NCBI GenBank assembly: GCA_018806985.1
Contig: JADANN010000461.1
Coordinates: 558,001-622,000, forward strand
Length of the DNA: 64,000 nt
Source: Angiostrongylus vasorum
Lineage: Eukaryota > Nematoda > Chromadorea > Rhabditida > Metastrongylidae
Direction of reading: 5' to 3'
This document shows, piece after piece, positions 1 to 11,930 of this stretch. The translations under genes and the position numbers were made by a program. The notes beneath the pieces are model-generated. The model had not been told where the DNA came from and made no database searches. It worked only from the letters and a program-made list of their open reading frames with translations. Positions within the stretch are counted from its first letter, which is position 1; each line of letters opens with the position of its first letter.

Positions 1-69
1 TTAATTTTTTACAGGAAAAAATCATTCCAGACCAACAATTTACTATTTACAACTAAGAACTAGCTGAGA

Positions 70-255
70 GACAGGCGAAACGAAAGGTCCGCATGGTGTG
101 GTGGTGAACGCATTACTCCTCGGAATGGACAATAGCGCTTTCGTTCCACACCGCAGACACCTGCGGTCCGGAGTTTTGCAAATATCTCAGCATCATCTTA
201 GTTGTATTTCACATGATACCCTACCGCGAAAAATTATAGCAGACAGTAAATAAAA
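70..255 (+). repeat. R2 tRNA-headed repeat, half unit
   Basis: R2 half units run GAGACAGGCGAAACGAAGGA, CCGCATGGTGTGGTGG (A-box-like), GCGCGTTCGTTCCCC (B-box-like), GCAGACACCTGCGGTCCGGA, TTTTGCAAATATCTCAGCAT, and end near AGGCAGTAAATAAAA. This copy is truncated at the left. Confidence 0.75.
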
Positions 256-544
256 AAAAGGTTAAAATGCTATTTATATTTGAAATATGCTAGGGATAGC
301 AGGACTCAGGGTGAAGGACGATCACCTAGGCATACATGCAATATGTTTGCAAAGATGTGTTAACAAATTTTGATGAAAAGAAGCAAATCTAATTTTTACA
401 AGGATGAAACAGCAACACCTGAATTGTCCTACCTTTACAAAGGTAAATATTCAATACATATTGGAGTAATACTTGAGTAGACCGGCGTTCATTTAACCAT
501 GGCGTTAAAAAAATCGATATGTATACTGCTATATTTTTTTTATT

Positions 545-887
545 TTATTTGATTCCTGACATTACAACACATTCGATTTGTTTCCTCTCATCCGTTATCC
601 ACGAAGATCTTCCCACTTTTACGTATGGCTTCGGTTGCTGCTTGAGGATTTCCATTTCATCTTGAATGTCGTAGAATGCTGGTAGAGCAATTCTCCCTGG
701 AGCCCTGAGATAGCTGAGCTGGAGCGTTCCCAACTGGATTGCAGAGAGTGATTGTTTCACAGATAAGTCAGGTACCAATTTCCCGATGTCGAAAGGATGA
801 GAGGCTTGGTTGGCCCGGAGCGGGATCGAACTAGCTCCATGCTCGTGATGACGGACCTCACCACCACTGTGCTATCCGCCCCCTTAT
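545..887 (-). repeat. R4 tRNA-headed SINE-like repeat
   Basis: Reading minus: head GGCGGATAGCACAGTGGTGG (A box), B box AGTTCGATCCCGCTCC, then a body of about 270 bases with CTCAGGGCTCCAGGGAGAAT and AAATCCTCAAGCAGCAACCG. Confidence 0.8.
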
Positions 888-2095
888 TATTATACTGTTA
901 TTAAATCACTTTATATTATTATAACACATTTGCTTTGGTTATTCACCTCCCACGGCAGTATTTAATAACCTCCATTCGTCTTACGTTTCGACGTCTCCGT
1001 CCTCTTCAAAACCGATGATTGAACTAAATGGCAAGAACGAACGACTGCGAACCATCGAGTCGGATCATCTCCTCTGAGGAAGATGATGATGTCAGAACAT
1101 TAGCCGGAGAAAGATTTTGTGACGACCTCGTGTAAGCTGAACAATCTAAGCAAATATACAGATCGGAACGTCCTAGGTTCCAAGCTACGGTGTATCACTT
1201 AGAGGTTAAGAGTTTCCTTAAATGCTTATCTTATTGATCGCCGAGAAGTACAAAATCGAGTTTTTTGTTGTTTTCGTAGAATCCTTCCTCATTCATGATT
1301 CTCATTCGGGGTCCCTCAACTCTGTAGATGATCGTGAGAAGGCAACAAGGCGTAGGAAAGAGTAAAAAACTCAAAATACCGACTTTGTATGCTTTAAATG
1401 TCCCTCGTCAGCACAAATAATCGATGTATCGATTTATATAGTCTTATGAACTGATCTTGTTGAGCTGGTACGAGGTTGGTATAGTTGTCGTTGTCGATCG
1501 ATGGCTGACTTTTTGGCGATTTCAACTTCCTCAGAGCCGTGTTGTTACGAGTGGGACAAGCATTAGTGAATAGGTAAGGAATTACAACAGGGTTTTAACA
1601 CGGCACAACTCTTGCAGATGCCTAGTATTGTTACATTGTCTTATTGCCATTCGAAAAAGAGTGAACGATTGAAGATTATAGGTAGAGTCCAATAATTCCA
1701 TCCTGACCAGTTCGTTTTTTTTTCGTGGTATAGAATATAAGCCAAAAACTAAATTTCTTCTACTGTCTCAATTTTTATCAATACACATGTGTTCTTGCTC
1801 GGTTGACCCAATAGGGATACGGTAGAATTCGTTCGGACGTCTTGCAAGTATGTAACTGAAAAAGCATAACGACCCATTAAACCTCCACCGTAGTAAGCCA
1901 CTACGAAAAAAATTCTGAAGCAAAGAAAATAACTTTGCCAGTTGCAAATCACTACTGGAAATTCTTGCTTTCATATGGAATATTAGGGAGAAACGCAAAA
2001 AGAAATCACGTCAACATAAAACTTTAACTTTGATTCACTGCCCATGTTCTTTTTCTATAGAAGGTAGGATGTGAGTTACAACCAGAAGGATGCTG
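888..2095. other. No gene recognised
   Basis: AT-rich, frames closed every few dozen codons. Only the R5 copy at 1430-1562 is recognisable. Confidence 0.6.
1430..1562 (-). repeat. Repeat R5 (second Penelope-end-like family), copy 1
   Basis: Shares the phrases TTATGAACTGATCTTGTTGA and GGTATAGTTGTCGTTGTCG with the copy at 54.5-54.7 kb. Reading minus, 1545-1500 looks like a decayed hammerhead motif: GGCT, CTGAGGA, a stem with GAAATCG, AAAA in place of GAAA, GTC, AGCC. Confidence 0.5.
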
Positions 2096-2099
2096 AAAC

Positions 2100-2335
2100 A
2101 TGACAATACTCCAAATCCTAGGAAGGCTTCGAGCCGGTGATTACTCTTACCGAAATCCCATGCGCGTGAGTGCTGATAGCACCGTTAGAGTAAAAAACTT
2201 GGCTGAGAGAAAGGCAAATCAAGAGCCTCCTTGGGTGACGAGAATAGCACATTAGCATTCGGTAAGGGTAATCGAGGTTTTCAAAACCCTCCTGAGGTTC
2301 CGCGCGCTCATATCTCAGCATCTTTATAGCTATGT
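2100..2335 (+). repeat. R2-related repeat, diverged
   Basis: Contains GTGAGTGCTGATAGCACCGT, GGCTGAGAGAAAGGCAAATC and a closing ATATCTCAGCATCTTTATAG, as in the longer R2 units at 44.5 and 26.0 kb. Confidence 0.5.
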
Positions 2336-2339
2336 CTTC

Positions 2340-3045
2340 AAAATTTTGTCCATTCCATTTCAGTGTTATGTTCTTTTTTTTATAGAGCTACATAAATATT
2401 CCGTTTACTGACCATCGAAAACACCATATTTTCAAAGTGATGTTGTTACGGTACTAATCAATAACGACTCAGATATAAGAAGAAAGAAAATTAGCGTATT
2501 GAGTGCCTATAGGGCAACGTCTAGCGGCAGAATACTGTAGTTGGCGTTTATCTTGCACTTAAAGTTTGCCGTCGCCGTCGTCGTCGACTTTTATTCGACG
2601 ATGTTTTTCACCACCTAGTCGTATATACTGATGATAATCATAAGATGTAGTAAAATCCGATTGTGTTGGATATTTACATAGGTTACGGTAGTTGTAGAAG
2701 AACTACGGAAGGACATCATCTGTCAGTACAAATGATAAGTGTGCTTGTCTGATGGATACGTCAACAGCGCTAATAATAATAATAATAATAGTAATAATGG
2801 TAAATCACTATGCACTGAGCAGTTGAAAAATACAAAACTGAACACCTAGGTCAAAAAAATAGCCTAGATGAATTCAAAAAAACAATCTAATATCCTATAT
2901 TATGTGAATTTCACCGACAGGACGTCATTTTTTAAGAGTAATATTGGTAAAGAAAACTAAAGCTGTAATTGTTCGTCAAAAAACTTAAGTTTTCCGTTCC
3001 ACAGATAAAATCATCGGAAACATTCATGAGTTATCATTTGCAAAA
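2340..3045. other. No gene recognised
   Basis: Contains a short (AAT)n run near 2770-2795. No splice-bounded conserved frame was seen. Confidence 0.6.
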
Positions 3046-3049
3046 CTCG

Positions 3050-3310
3050 GGACCGCAGGTGTCTGCGGTGGAGAACGAACGCGCTATTACCCTTTCCGGG
3101 AGCTAACGGGTCCACCACCACACCATGCGGGTCCTTCGTTTCACCTGTCTCTGCTAGTTCTATCGATCACTACCGTCAGTAGCAATCACCCGTCAATGGG
3201 ATTGATCTGGGGAGCGCAAATCGTTATTGAATCCAGTTAAGCTGAGGCTATAGTTGAAATTCACAATGTTGACTTTGTATTTACTATCTTTTACAAGTTT
3301 TTCACAGCAG
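3050..3310 (-). repeat. R2 repeat, half unit plus tail
   Basis: Minus-strand half unit from GGTCCCGAGTTTTGCAAATG (read minus) outwards, with the GCAATCACCCGTCAATGGGA linker typical of the inner part of inverted R2 pairs. Confidence 0.7.
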
Positions 3311-3484
3311 GGGTACTATTTGTGAAACAACCACAGGCGATAATTACACGGTCTGCAGTTTCTCGGAAAACCCACCGTTTTTTTAAACTGTCTACCACGC
3401 AGAAAGAACAGCTGCTTAGAATCGTATATGGTTGATGATTGCAGCACTTTTTGATGAGTTTGATTTTTTGATGTAATTATCGTT

Positions 3485-3730
3485 CAGATTTTCATCTTTC
3501 TGTTTGTGCTGTTGAAGAGTTTGACCTAGTAAATCTGAAGAAGGCGATACTGCCGAAACGTCAGCTACCGTGGTGTTCCTCTTGTAAGGAAGTAAATGTG
3601 TGCTGAATAACAACCTCGCGATTGCTGAGAAAGAAAACGAGTTATTTATAATGCAATGCTGAGGTTAACTTTATAGTACAATGCCGAGGTTAATAGAAAG
3701 TCGATCTTGGGAACTTTTAGAAGTTTTATT
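3485..3730 (+). mobile_element. Solo Penelope-like end unit
   Basis: Contains a hammerhead-like motif at 3531-3567 (CTGAAGA, A, GGC/GCC stem, GAAA, CGTC, AGCT; stem I weak because the 5' side is AAAT). The tail follows (GGAAGTAAATGTGTGCTG, CCTCGCGATTGCTGAG, then GTCGATCTTGGGAACTTTTA), as in the 9.8 kb and 42.4 kb copies. Confidence 0.6.
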
Positions 3731-4034
3731 TCATTCGAAGGCCCTACTTTCACACATCCAGTCGCAAAGCCCATTTGATCGACTTTCGCTACGTATAAGT
3801 AAATTATAGTAAAAACCGCATTTTTAATAAATTTCATAGATTAGAGTTCGAGATGTCAACACAGCAACTTCGAGAAACTTACTTTTACTTAAACAAACTC
3901 AGCAGAAGCGCGATATGTGATAAGAAATGGGCCCTCTATAATACCCGGCGATGATCAGCTCAGTGCTTGGACTGCGATGAAGCTCCGCGACACCTCTCAA
4001 AACCGAGAGCGCACCAGACGAAGGTCAGGATAAC

Positions 4035-4130
4035 CGTTCAGTGTTTGCTGTAAGATTGATCCATCACAGGTTTCTGAATCCGGATGAAACGATTACGGAT
4101 ATAAATATGTTGAAAAAGTGGACAAAACAC
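4035..4130 (+). mobile_element. Mariner transposase scrap
   Basis: Plus-strand frame reads LIHHRFLNPDETITD, matching the LIHHSFLNPGETIT motif of the mariner in this window. Nothing recognisable of the element remains outside this stretch. Confidence 0.55.
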
Positions 4131-4749
4131 ACCAGAATTTTCAACGACTGCTCTCCTCATTGGTTAACAGATAGTAAGCAATCCTCCTCCACCACAACGC
4201 GTGGCCACAGGTCGCACTACCGACAATGTAAAAGACGAATGGGCTAAGCCAAGAAACTCTACCTCATCCACCATACTGCTCGGACCTCCAGCCTGCTAAC
4301 CACTTTTCTTAAGCACCGCGATAAGTTCCTGTCCGAGAAATTCCTGAGTAACCAAGTCGGAATCAAAATCACTTTTTTCATCGCTTCCAGAAGTCCAGAA
4401 TTTTCTTCAGCCAGCGTTAGTAAACTTGTTTCTTGTTCATGAAAATGCGAGGACTGAGATATGAGACTTTAAAAATACAGTTTTAAATCCGCAATTAATC
4501 TCTGGACATCCTAATAATTACGAATCTTCAAGACATAAGAGTAACTACAGATGTGGAAGCGTTATCGCCTCCCTTGTTCAAAGCAAAACTAAAAATTAGT
4601 TTAGAAAGAGGCAAAAGTAAGAATGTTTTCAAAAAACCGTTCCTTAAACAAAAGACATTCTTAGGGATCTAAAATTTAGTACTCATCTGGGAATCCCTGA
4701 GTTTCTGCATTAGTTCTTGATTTCTACAACAAATCCTTAGGCAACCATA

Positions 4750-5460
4750 CATGCATATTAACATATCTATATATCTATATTCATATATCTATACATATCT
4801 ATATACATATCTATACAAGCAGATATATATATACACGTATATATACACATATATATACATATATATACATACATATCTATACAAAGCAGATATATATATA
4901 CACGTATATATACATATATATATATACATACATATCTATACAAGCAGATATATATACACGTATATATACATATATATACATATATATACATACATATCTA
5001 TGCAAGCAGATATATATACACACATATATATACACATATATATATATACATACATATCTATACAAGCAGATATATATATACACGTATATATACACATATA
5101 TATACATTATATATACATACATATCTATACAAGCAGATATATATACACGTATATATACATATATATATATACATATATATACATACATATCTATACAAGC
5201 AGATATATATACACGTATATATACATATATATACATATATATACATACATATCTATGCAAACAGATATATATATACACGTATATATACACATATATATAT
5301 ATATACATACATATCTATACAAGCAGATATATATATACACGTATATATACACATATATATATACATATATATACATACATATCTATACAAGCAGATATAT
5401 ATATGCACGTATATATACATATATATATACATATATATACATACATATCTATGCAAGCAG

Positions 5461-5549
<89 letters not shown>

Positions 5550-5597
5550 CTTTCCCTCTCTCTACACATATGTGGAAGTGCATACATATACATATAC

Positions 5598-5629
<32 letters not shown>

Positions 5630-5655
5630 GTGTATATATATGTACATATATAGCT
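4750..5655. repeat. TA-rich minisatellite, about 11 units of 60-70 bp, ending in (TA)n
   Basis: A unit containing ACATATCTATACAAGCAGAT (or CTATGCAAGCAG) recurs near 4809, 4876, 4935, 4997, 5059, 5129, 5191, 5254, 5319, 5389 and 5449. Units are separated by TA/TACA runs with an ACACGTATATA element. An (AT)n run of about 80 bases follows from 5466. Long open frames here on both strands are composition artefacts (Tyr/Ile repeats). Confidence 0.95.
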
Positions 5656-5659
5656 CTTT

Positions 5660-7985
5660 TTGTGGCAGCAACAATCTGTGCACTTCCAAAGATCACAAGG
5701 CAAACCTCAGACGTGCTTTCGTTCACTTTCCATTTTTAGAACTGAAATAACAATAAAGTACATCTACCTAAGACTAAACATAGTACTCTTTGCACTTGTC
5801 ATAAATATTAGTACAAAGAAACTTTACACTGCTATCGTTTAGGAATCGTTTAAAGAACCATTCAATTACTTTATTTAAAGCGAATTTCTACTATTTTGTC
5901 TCTAATTTATTTTAATTTCAATTTCAATAACCTTCCATCAACAATGTGTTTGTTTAGTAAAAGATTAAGCGCTTCTTTGAAGGGATAAACTATCCACTAG
6001 TGATAATCAGAAGAGATCCTTGCCTGAGGAGAACTTCTTTCAAGTCGATTGGTTCTATTTTATGCGATATCTCAAAAATGTAAACTGTCACTTGTACTAT
6101 ATTGACTAGGAGCTAGACCCCTCTCCCACACCCAATATCTTAGCGTCTTCTAGTAGCTTTGAGATGCCTTTTGCTGTCTAACAGCGATCTACACCACAGC
6201 ACAGTCACCATGGCTCAAGAATGTGATATTTTGTATTTGGCTCGAGAGAATTAATTAAGTGCTATCAAGAACTATCACCATCCCAGAAGGAACGTAGCTA
6301 AGACATGGCAAATCTCTCACTGATTGACAAGATCCGACGACCATCTGTAGTGACGATCTGGAGCGGCCCTAGCACATCAATTTTAAGACACTACGAAGTG
6401 AAAGTCTTTTCAAACCAAAAAATCACAAATCAAATGCAAATTGTGTTAGAGTCACTCGAATCTTCCTGGGAACGAACCGCTCTCTTACTAAGCCGATTAC
6501 CATGCTACAGACCAGTCGTTTTACTTTTATAAACAATCCATTATTTTCAACTCTATAAGAGAAGTCAACCAAAAAGTCGTAGCTATATAACAAGGGTATA
6601 CTACCGGTAACATGGTTCAAAAGATCTTGGAGGAATGATAAGCGTAAGATTTTGTCTTTCTCGGCATGGCTTTTAAGTTAATAGAAACCTGGTTTAAAAC
6701 GATTCCATTGTGAACAAAAATAACAAATCCTGGAACCATTTGCAACGCAGAACACCATTAACCACTGCGATACATGCACTATGCAAAATGCAGCACAATT
6801 ATAAAAACAGTGTGATAGTCACAGCACATCACATATCCACTTGTGCAGAGTTGGACTGAACTGAAAAGTGGAATGCTGAACTTTGGATTCCTAGCAACGA
6901 GGGATAACAGGTAATTTCTTAGAGAGTAACTTCTCTTAACTACAGTTTTCATCCATGCATGATCTTTTGCTGAATAACACGCTTTCACTGTGTTCACTGA
7001 CCGCTCGTCAGAGAAGAGGATGTGATTCAGGAAAGGAACTGAGGAGTACTACGAAGGCTAATCTCAGCACAATACTCAGGCGTATTATTCATCTGTTTAC
7101 AGTCTCTTATTGAGAAAAGCTTAAGAACATCAAGTTGACGTATACTCTGTCCTATACGCTTAGCGCGTAAAAACACATTACACATTAATTCCTTATTAAA
7201 ACATCACTGAAAGGGCTTATTAACATGACATGTGAAAACAGATGGATTTGTAATTTATTTCTTCAGCACCAGTGCACACTGCTCAGTGTAGCTATGAATT
7301 TTTCCGTAACCTTAGGCAGCGTGGTAAGAAGCAATCCAGCAATTTATCACTACGTCAGGCTCAGATTTTGCAACGGCATTTCACGACATATAAATTCTTC
7401 ATCGAGGACGGCGTGAGTCGCACAAGAGTGCTACCGTCCGACACTGCATCTTAGAGTATAAATATCCTATTACCCTTCCTAATTACGACAGTGCTTTGTT
7501 AACAGCAAGCAAGGAAATGCTGCATGACCCGTGGAGACGAGTGAACGAGTAGCATTGATTGTATTTTTCTCTTGTGTACTTGAGGGTGTACAAAGCAGCT
7601 TTTCGAGGATCTAGTCTTGTATAACACCCGTGGTGTAGAAATTACCGATGTAATGAACTGCAAGGAAAAAAAAATAGCGCATCAAAAGAAACAACCGGAA
7701 GAAAATGAGTCCTATGAATTGTGATGGCGTCCCATTTAGGTGGCTGGCTCAAAAGAATATGAGCAATTTCCAGTCGACTGAGAACGTTCCAGTTCTTCGA
7801 CAATAGAAAAAAAGTTTTTTCAACAACTAGAGAGCTTTAGAGGCTGTGGACATGACAAGATTTTAGAAGAGAATACGCTCTATCATTCTATCTCGACATG
7901 AGTGTTACGTGCATTGATTTACGCCAACGGTGCCTTCAGCAGTCATCCGTCAACGGGAATGATTTGGGGAGCACAAGTTAGCATC
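5660..7985. other. No gene recognised
   Basis: Short frames only. A stretch at 7250-7450 is open in two plus frames for about 60 codons each but has no family resemblance. Confidence 0.55.
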
Positions 7986-7988
7986 AAA

Positions 7989-8235
7989 TGGGCGCGTGTG
8001 GAGCAGTGGTCGGAGGCGCCCTGCAACACACGTGGAATCGACCCCGCACCGATTGCGTATTGGTACCAGACTTGTCTGAGAGGATAGCAACACTGGCTCG
8101 ACACATCGGTAGGCTACCGCGAGTCATTGTAAAGGCCAGATATTCATTCATTCACCTCCAAACGATGCTCAATGAGGTAGAATGCATGGAGCATCCCTCA
8201 AGGATTGCTCAACGCCGAAAGCGTGATCCTTTTAT
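7989..8235 (+). repeat. R1 tRNA-headed SINE-like repeat
   Basis: R1 copies start GCGCGTGTGGCGCAGTGG (A box TGGCGCAGTGG), have a B box near GGATCGATCCC, a body with TTGGTACCAGACTTGTCTG, and end near GATCAACGCCGAGAGCTTT, about 270 bases in all. Here the head reads GGCGCGTGTGGAGCAGTGG and the end is slightly decayed. Confidence 0.8.
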
Positions 8236-8505
8236 GGCCCATCACGCATGCACATTTCTGCCGGCATTTGCAAGTACTTTGCACCGTGTGTTAGCTCCGT
8301 GTTTCTCATATCAGTACATTCCGTAAAAATTACTGATGGCTCATCCTGACGATTAGATTTGAAGTAACACTTCAACGGGAAGTTAAAATGACTGGCCATT
8401 GCAGTCGTTCAAAAACAACTTTTGCGTCGTTTTCTATGTTCAGCATTCGCGAGGTTGTTAAACAGCGTACATTTATTTCCATAGAAAAACACAATACAAA
8501 ACAAC

Positions 8506-8546
8506 AGTAGCTGACGTTTCGGCAGTATCGCCTTCCTCAGAGCTGG
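8506..8546 (-). ncRNA. Hammerhead-ribozyme-like motif
   Basis: Reading minus: AGCT, CTGAGGA, A, GGC(GATACT)GCC, GAAA, CGTC, AGCT. Stem I is a perfect four-pair AGCT/AGCT and stem II has three pairs. All three core boxes are present, so this is among the best preserved motifs in the window. Confidence 0.5.
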
Positions 8547-9764
8547 AAGGACGTACTGATATACAATCGACTAGGCCAAACGCTCCAATAACACTTACAA
8601 AAAAGACGAAAAAAACTACAGTAATTACATGATCAACAGCTTCTCGAAAACACCCACCGCTTTTTTTTCGTGACTTCCAATGAGGAAGATTAGAACAGCT
8701 GATTATAGTCGCATAAGGTTGATGACTGCACCATCCCACATCAGAAATTGATGCGAACATACGGGGTCAGGTCGCGTATGATCTCTGAGCATTCATCCCT
8801 GCTATTCAATGTAGGGGTTTTTTGGCATTTATCCAAAAAGCCTCAAGAAGTTTTCACGCTGGTGTTTTAGTCTCCCGTGCAAGGATATTGACTTTTACTT
8901 CAAAATCGTCTCCGCTATGCTTTTGTATCCTATGCGTCCCTAGTGGGGTATCTTTGTCTTAGTTTTCGTTTGCCATCTAGGTGTTCTTTTATACGGATAC
9001 ACAAAGGTCTGCCCGTTTCGCCAATATATTCATCTCCCGCAATTATTACAAGAGATCAGGCATATCGTACCTGAACTCACGCAATCACCGTCCCTGCCGT
9101 TAGGGCAAATTACGCAATTTGTTGTTTCACATGGACGGTCATACAGGCGGTTACGAACTAACTGACGACGTAGAGTAGCCGGTGGTATTTCAACTAATCG
9201 CTAGCGATTCCTCTAGACCTGCCCTTCTTAAGCATCGTTTAATAGCTACGCTTTCTTCATCGCTAATAAAGGGCAATATAAACGGGACTTTCTTTTGGCC
9301 AAGTGTTTCGCTTGGGTGCGTCGCTCTCCCTCTAAACTTATCTCGTGGGGTTACTGTTCGTAGCCATTGGAGATGGATATTTGCCGAGCCAAGTTGCTCG
9401 ATTTCTCCTTTAGTTCCCTCTTCGTGCACACAGAGGTGGCTGTTCGAAACATGTTTCTCAGAACGCCCTCTTTGTGTGTGAAGGGTGGGAAGAAAGCAAA
9501 TGAACCAGAATGTTTTTGTTGCTTGGTTTCGCTACCACTCAAGCAGTTTAGGCACTCCTTTAAGAGAGCCATAAGCTGCTGGATGGACAAGCCATGCATA
9601 TTTATTTTTTCCTCCATGTTTAACAAGAAGTTCGAAGATGGCTTGCATTGCGGAGTCATTCGATACGTTGGTGTACAACGCCGTAACGTCGAAGGACTCC
9701 ATCACGTACGCATTATTAGGAGAGTTATTAGGGAGGAGAGTATCAGAGTACATCAGTATACCCT

Positions 9765-9806
9765 TCCAGGCTTTGAAGAAGGCGATACTGCCGAAACGTC
9801 AGCTAC
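9765..9806 (+). ncRNA. Hammerhead-ribozyme-like motif, mutated core
   Basis: Same layout as the motif at 8506-8546 but on the plus strand. The first core box reads TTGAAGA instead of CTGANGA, so catalysis is not expected. Confidence 0.4.
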
Positions 9807-10339
9807 TGTTGTTTTGTATTTTGTTTTTCTATGGAAGTAAATGTATGTTGTATAACAACCTCACGATTGCTGAACAAGAAAACGACGCATTCATATTCCA
9901 ATGCCGAAGTTAATTGAAAGTCGATCCTGGGAGCAGGTTTTTTGCACACTTCCAAGTTTAGAAAACAGCTTTTTCCCGACTGACGCCCGCCACGGCATTT
10001 GCGTTGGATAAGCTACCGACTGATTGCAGAAGTGCAGAAAAAGAATACTGCACGCCAAAAATAAACCACTAAAAGAAAGTGACCATACAGCTCAAACCAG
10101 CCGCTCGGGAATAGCAGTTGCTTTACATCCATATGGCACGTGGTGTTTTCACTGGTCAAGTAGGATTAAAACATCAAATTCATCAGCATGAGAAACGAAG
10201 TAGTAACTAAGCAAAAAGTGTGTTTCTGCCGTTATCACAAAGAATATTTGGACAGAACTAAGATAAATTACTCCATAATATACTATATCCAGATAGAACA
10301 AGCTGGAACACCTTCATAACATTTTACAAGATTAAAAAT

Positions 10340-10738
10340 CCTATACCTCCCAACGGCTTATCGCCTCATCGTGGATGGGAGGTGCTCCTGGCTGTCTCGC
10401 TGCAATATACAGCGGAGGGATTCATCCCCAGCAAAGTCTTCCAAGCTGATAAGGAGTCCGACGTTTCTGTCATGAAGCCCAGCTAAGAGTAAACTAGTAC
10501 CAGGACCCACCCCCGCCCTGGTATCAAACTGGTCGCTTATTGGCAAATCTCCCTCCCTAATCCACAAGGGCGGCAAGTGCCTGTGGTAGTGACGACCTGC
10601 GGCAGACTTTGGTAAGGGTAACCTCGGGACTTCAGGGAACCACAATGGCTAAATCAGCAAAAACTCCGAAATAATGGAAATTATGCTGGGCCCCACACAA
10701 TCAGTGAAGACGGGCCATCTAAGTAACCAAGTAAGTAA
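10340..10738 (-). repeat. R3 interspersed repeat
   Basis: R3 is about 390 bases. On its own plus strand it runs from GGCCCGTCCTCACTAGTTGT through GGCAGACTTTGG (inverse), ATACCAGGACGGTGGTGGAT and TTTACTCTTAGCTAGGCTTC to GAGGCGATAAGCCGTTGGGAGG. No tRNA-like head or coding potential was recognised. This copy is full length. Confidence 0.8.
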
Positions 10739-10799
10739 GAATCCTATAAGTGTACCGAATATTGCCTTGTTATTCCAAATGCAACATATTTTGCAGAAA

Positions 10800-11160
10800 A
10801 AGGAATTCACTTTTTATTTTATATGATCCGTCTTCACATCTACTGTGCAGATCCCAGCACTTCTTACATTCAATTTGCTTCCTCGCATTCATTATTCGTG
10901 AAGGTCCTCCAACTTTAACGTGTGGCTTCGGCTGCTACTTGAGGATTTTCACTTCATCTTGAATGTCGTAAAATGCTGGTCGAGCAATTCACCCTGGAGT
11001 CCTGAAATAGCCGGGCTGGAGAGTTCCCAGTTGGATTGGAGAGAGTGATTTTTTCTCAGAGAAGTGCTGTACCAATTTCCTGACTCCAGGGATGAGTGGC
11101 TTAGTTGGCCCGGAGCGGAATCGAACTAGCACCATTACTGTGATGACGGATCAGATGACG
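10800..11160 (-). repeat. R4 SINE-like repeat
   Basis: Same body and B box (read minus GGTTCGATTCCGCTCC with one change). The A-box end is lost at 11160 in an A-rich stretch. Confidence 0.8.
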
Positions 11161-11164
11161 AAAA

Positions 11165-11925
11165 AAAGAAAAAAAAACGAGAAAAATGATCAGAAAAAAG
11201 GAATGGAAACAATAACAAGGCAGCTGCAGTAATAACACTTACTTTCTTCCTACCATGGTTTTATTGGAAAACATACAAAAAAAATTAGAAATAGGACGAA
11301 AAATAGCACTCAAATTGACTCTACGACTAGCTCAGGCCTGAATACTTCTGAATTTGACGCCCTTAATAACACGACTGTAGACAGCTTTTATTTCTTCTTC
11401 TTCCATAACATAAAGATCCTGCATTGTCTTCATTCCACAACAATGTCACAAGAAAGAATCATCACTACAAGGAATGGATAATCAGACAGAATTGAACAAT
11501 TTCGGAAAATTAAGAAAGCCCCGCACTTCTCTAATGTAATGGATCTGCGAAAAAGATTCGATACTAGTAAATTATGATTTACAAGAATACAACGAAACTT
11601 CTCGGACCACAACGCTACAAGCACATTTTTGGTATGGTTTCTTCTAAAAACCTGTAGAATCGACAATGCTCTAACATTAAAAAACTTTCTGTTCAAAAAA
11701 TATCTACACAGGTAGATGATCTTATCTAGTCTACTCTTCTTACACGATCCATAAACACTCAAAGTCACCATAACAACCATTCAGAAGTGCTAACAATGTT
11801 GTACAAACTGTATCAGATCCCATACAAAAGAAAAAAGAACTGTAGGATGGTAAAGAAAATGAAGAAATTTAAAAAAATCAAAGAAAAGAGAAAAATTCCG
11901 AGAACAGAATCCTCAGAACAACGAC
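11165..11925. other. UFL1 3' flank, nothing recognised
   Basis: The UFL1 stop is at 11931-11933. A minus frame of 116 codons (11780-11430) has no recognisable features. A polyadenylation signal was not confidently assigned. Confidence 0.5.
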
Positions 11926-11930
11926 ATACT

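Larger units (their letters stand above)
8400..9915 (-). mobile_element. Internally deleted Penelope-like element with inverted end units
   Basis: Reading minus from about 9760: NNAYVMESFDVTALYTNVSN and SNDSAMQAIFELLVKHGGKN, then LLKECLNCLSG joins directly to the HSGSFAFFPPFTHKEG region. The reverse-transcriptase catalytic segment is missing. It continues through the post-RT region (ISNGYEQ, RGRATHPSETLGQKK, LRRAGLEESLAIS) to a decayed GIY-YIG part (CNNCGR, YIGETGRPLC after ignoring breaks) near 9050-8900. The 3' end unit with its hammerhead-like motif is at 8400-8545 (minus). A second copy of that unit, in opposite orientation, sits at 9758-9915. Confidence 0.8.

Noticed and set aside
4800..5460. 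Regularly spaced repeat units suggesting a CRISPR array
   Set aside because: Spacers are themselves TA repeats, and the host is a eukaryote; it is a minisatellite.
4751..5653. 300-codon plus-strand open frame and several opposing frames
   Set aside because: Entirely Tyr/Ile/His/Thr repeats produced by the TA-rich minisatellite; no coding signal.
7225..7454. Overlapping plus-strand frames of about 60 codons
   Set aside because: No splice-site context, no family resemblance, and two frames open at once suggest chance.
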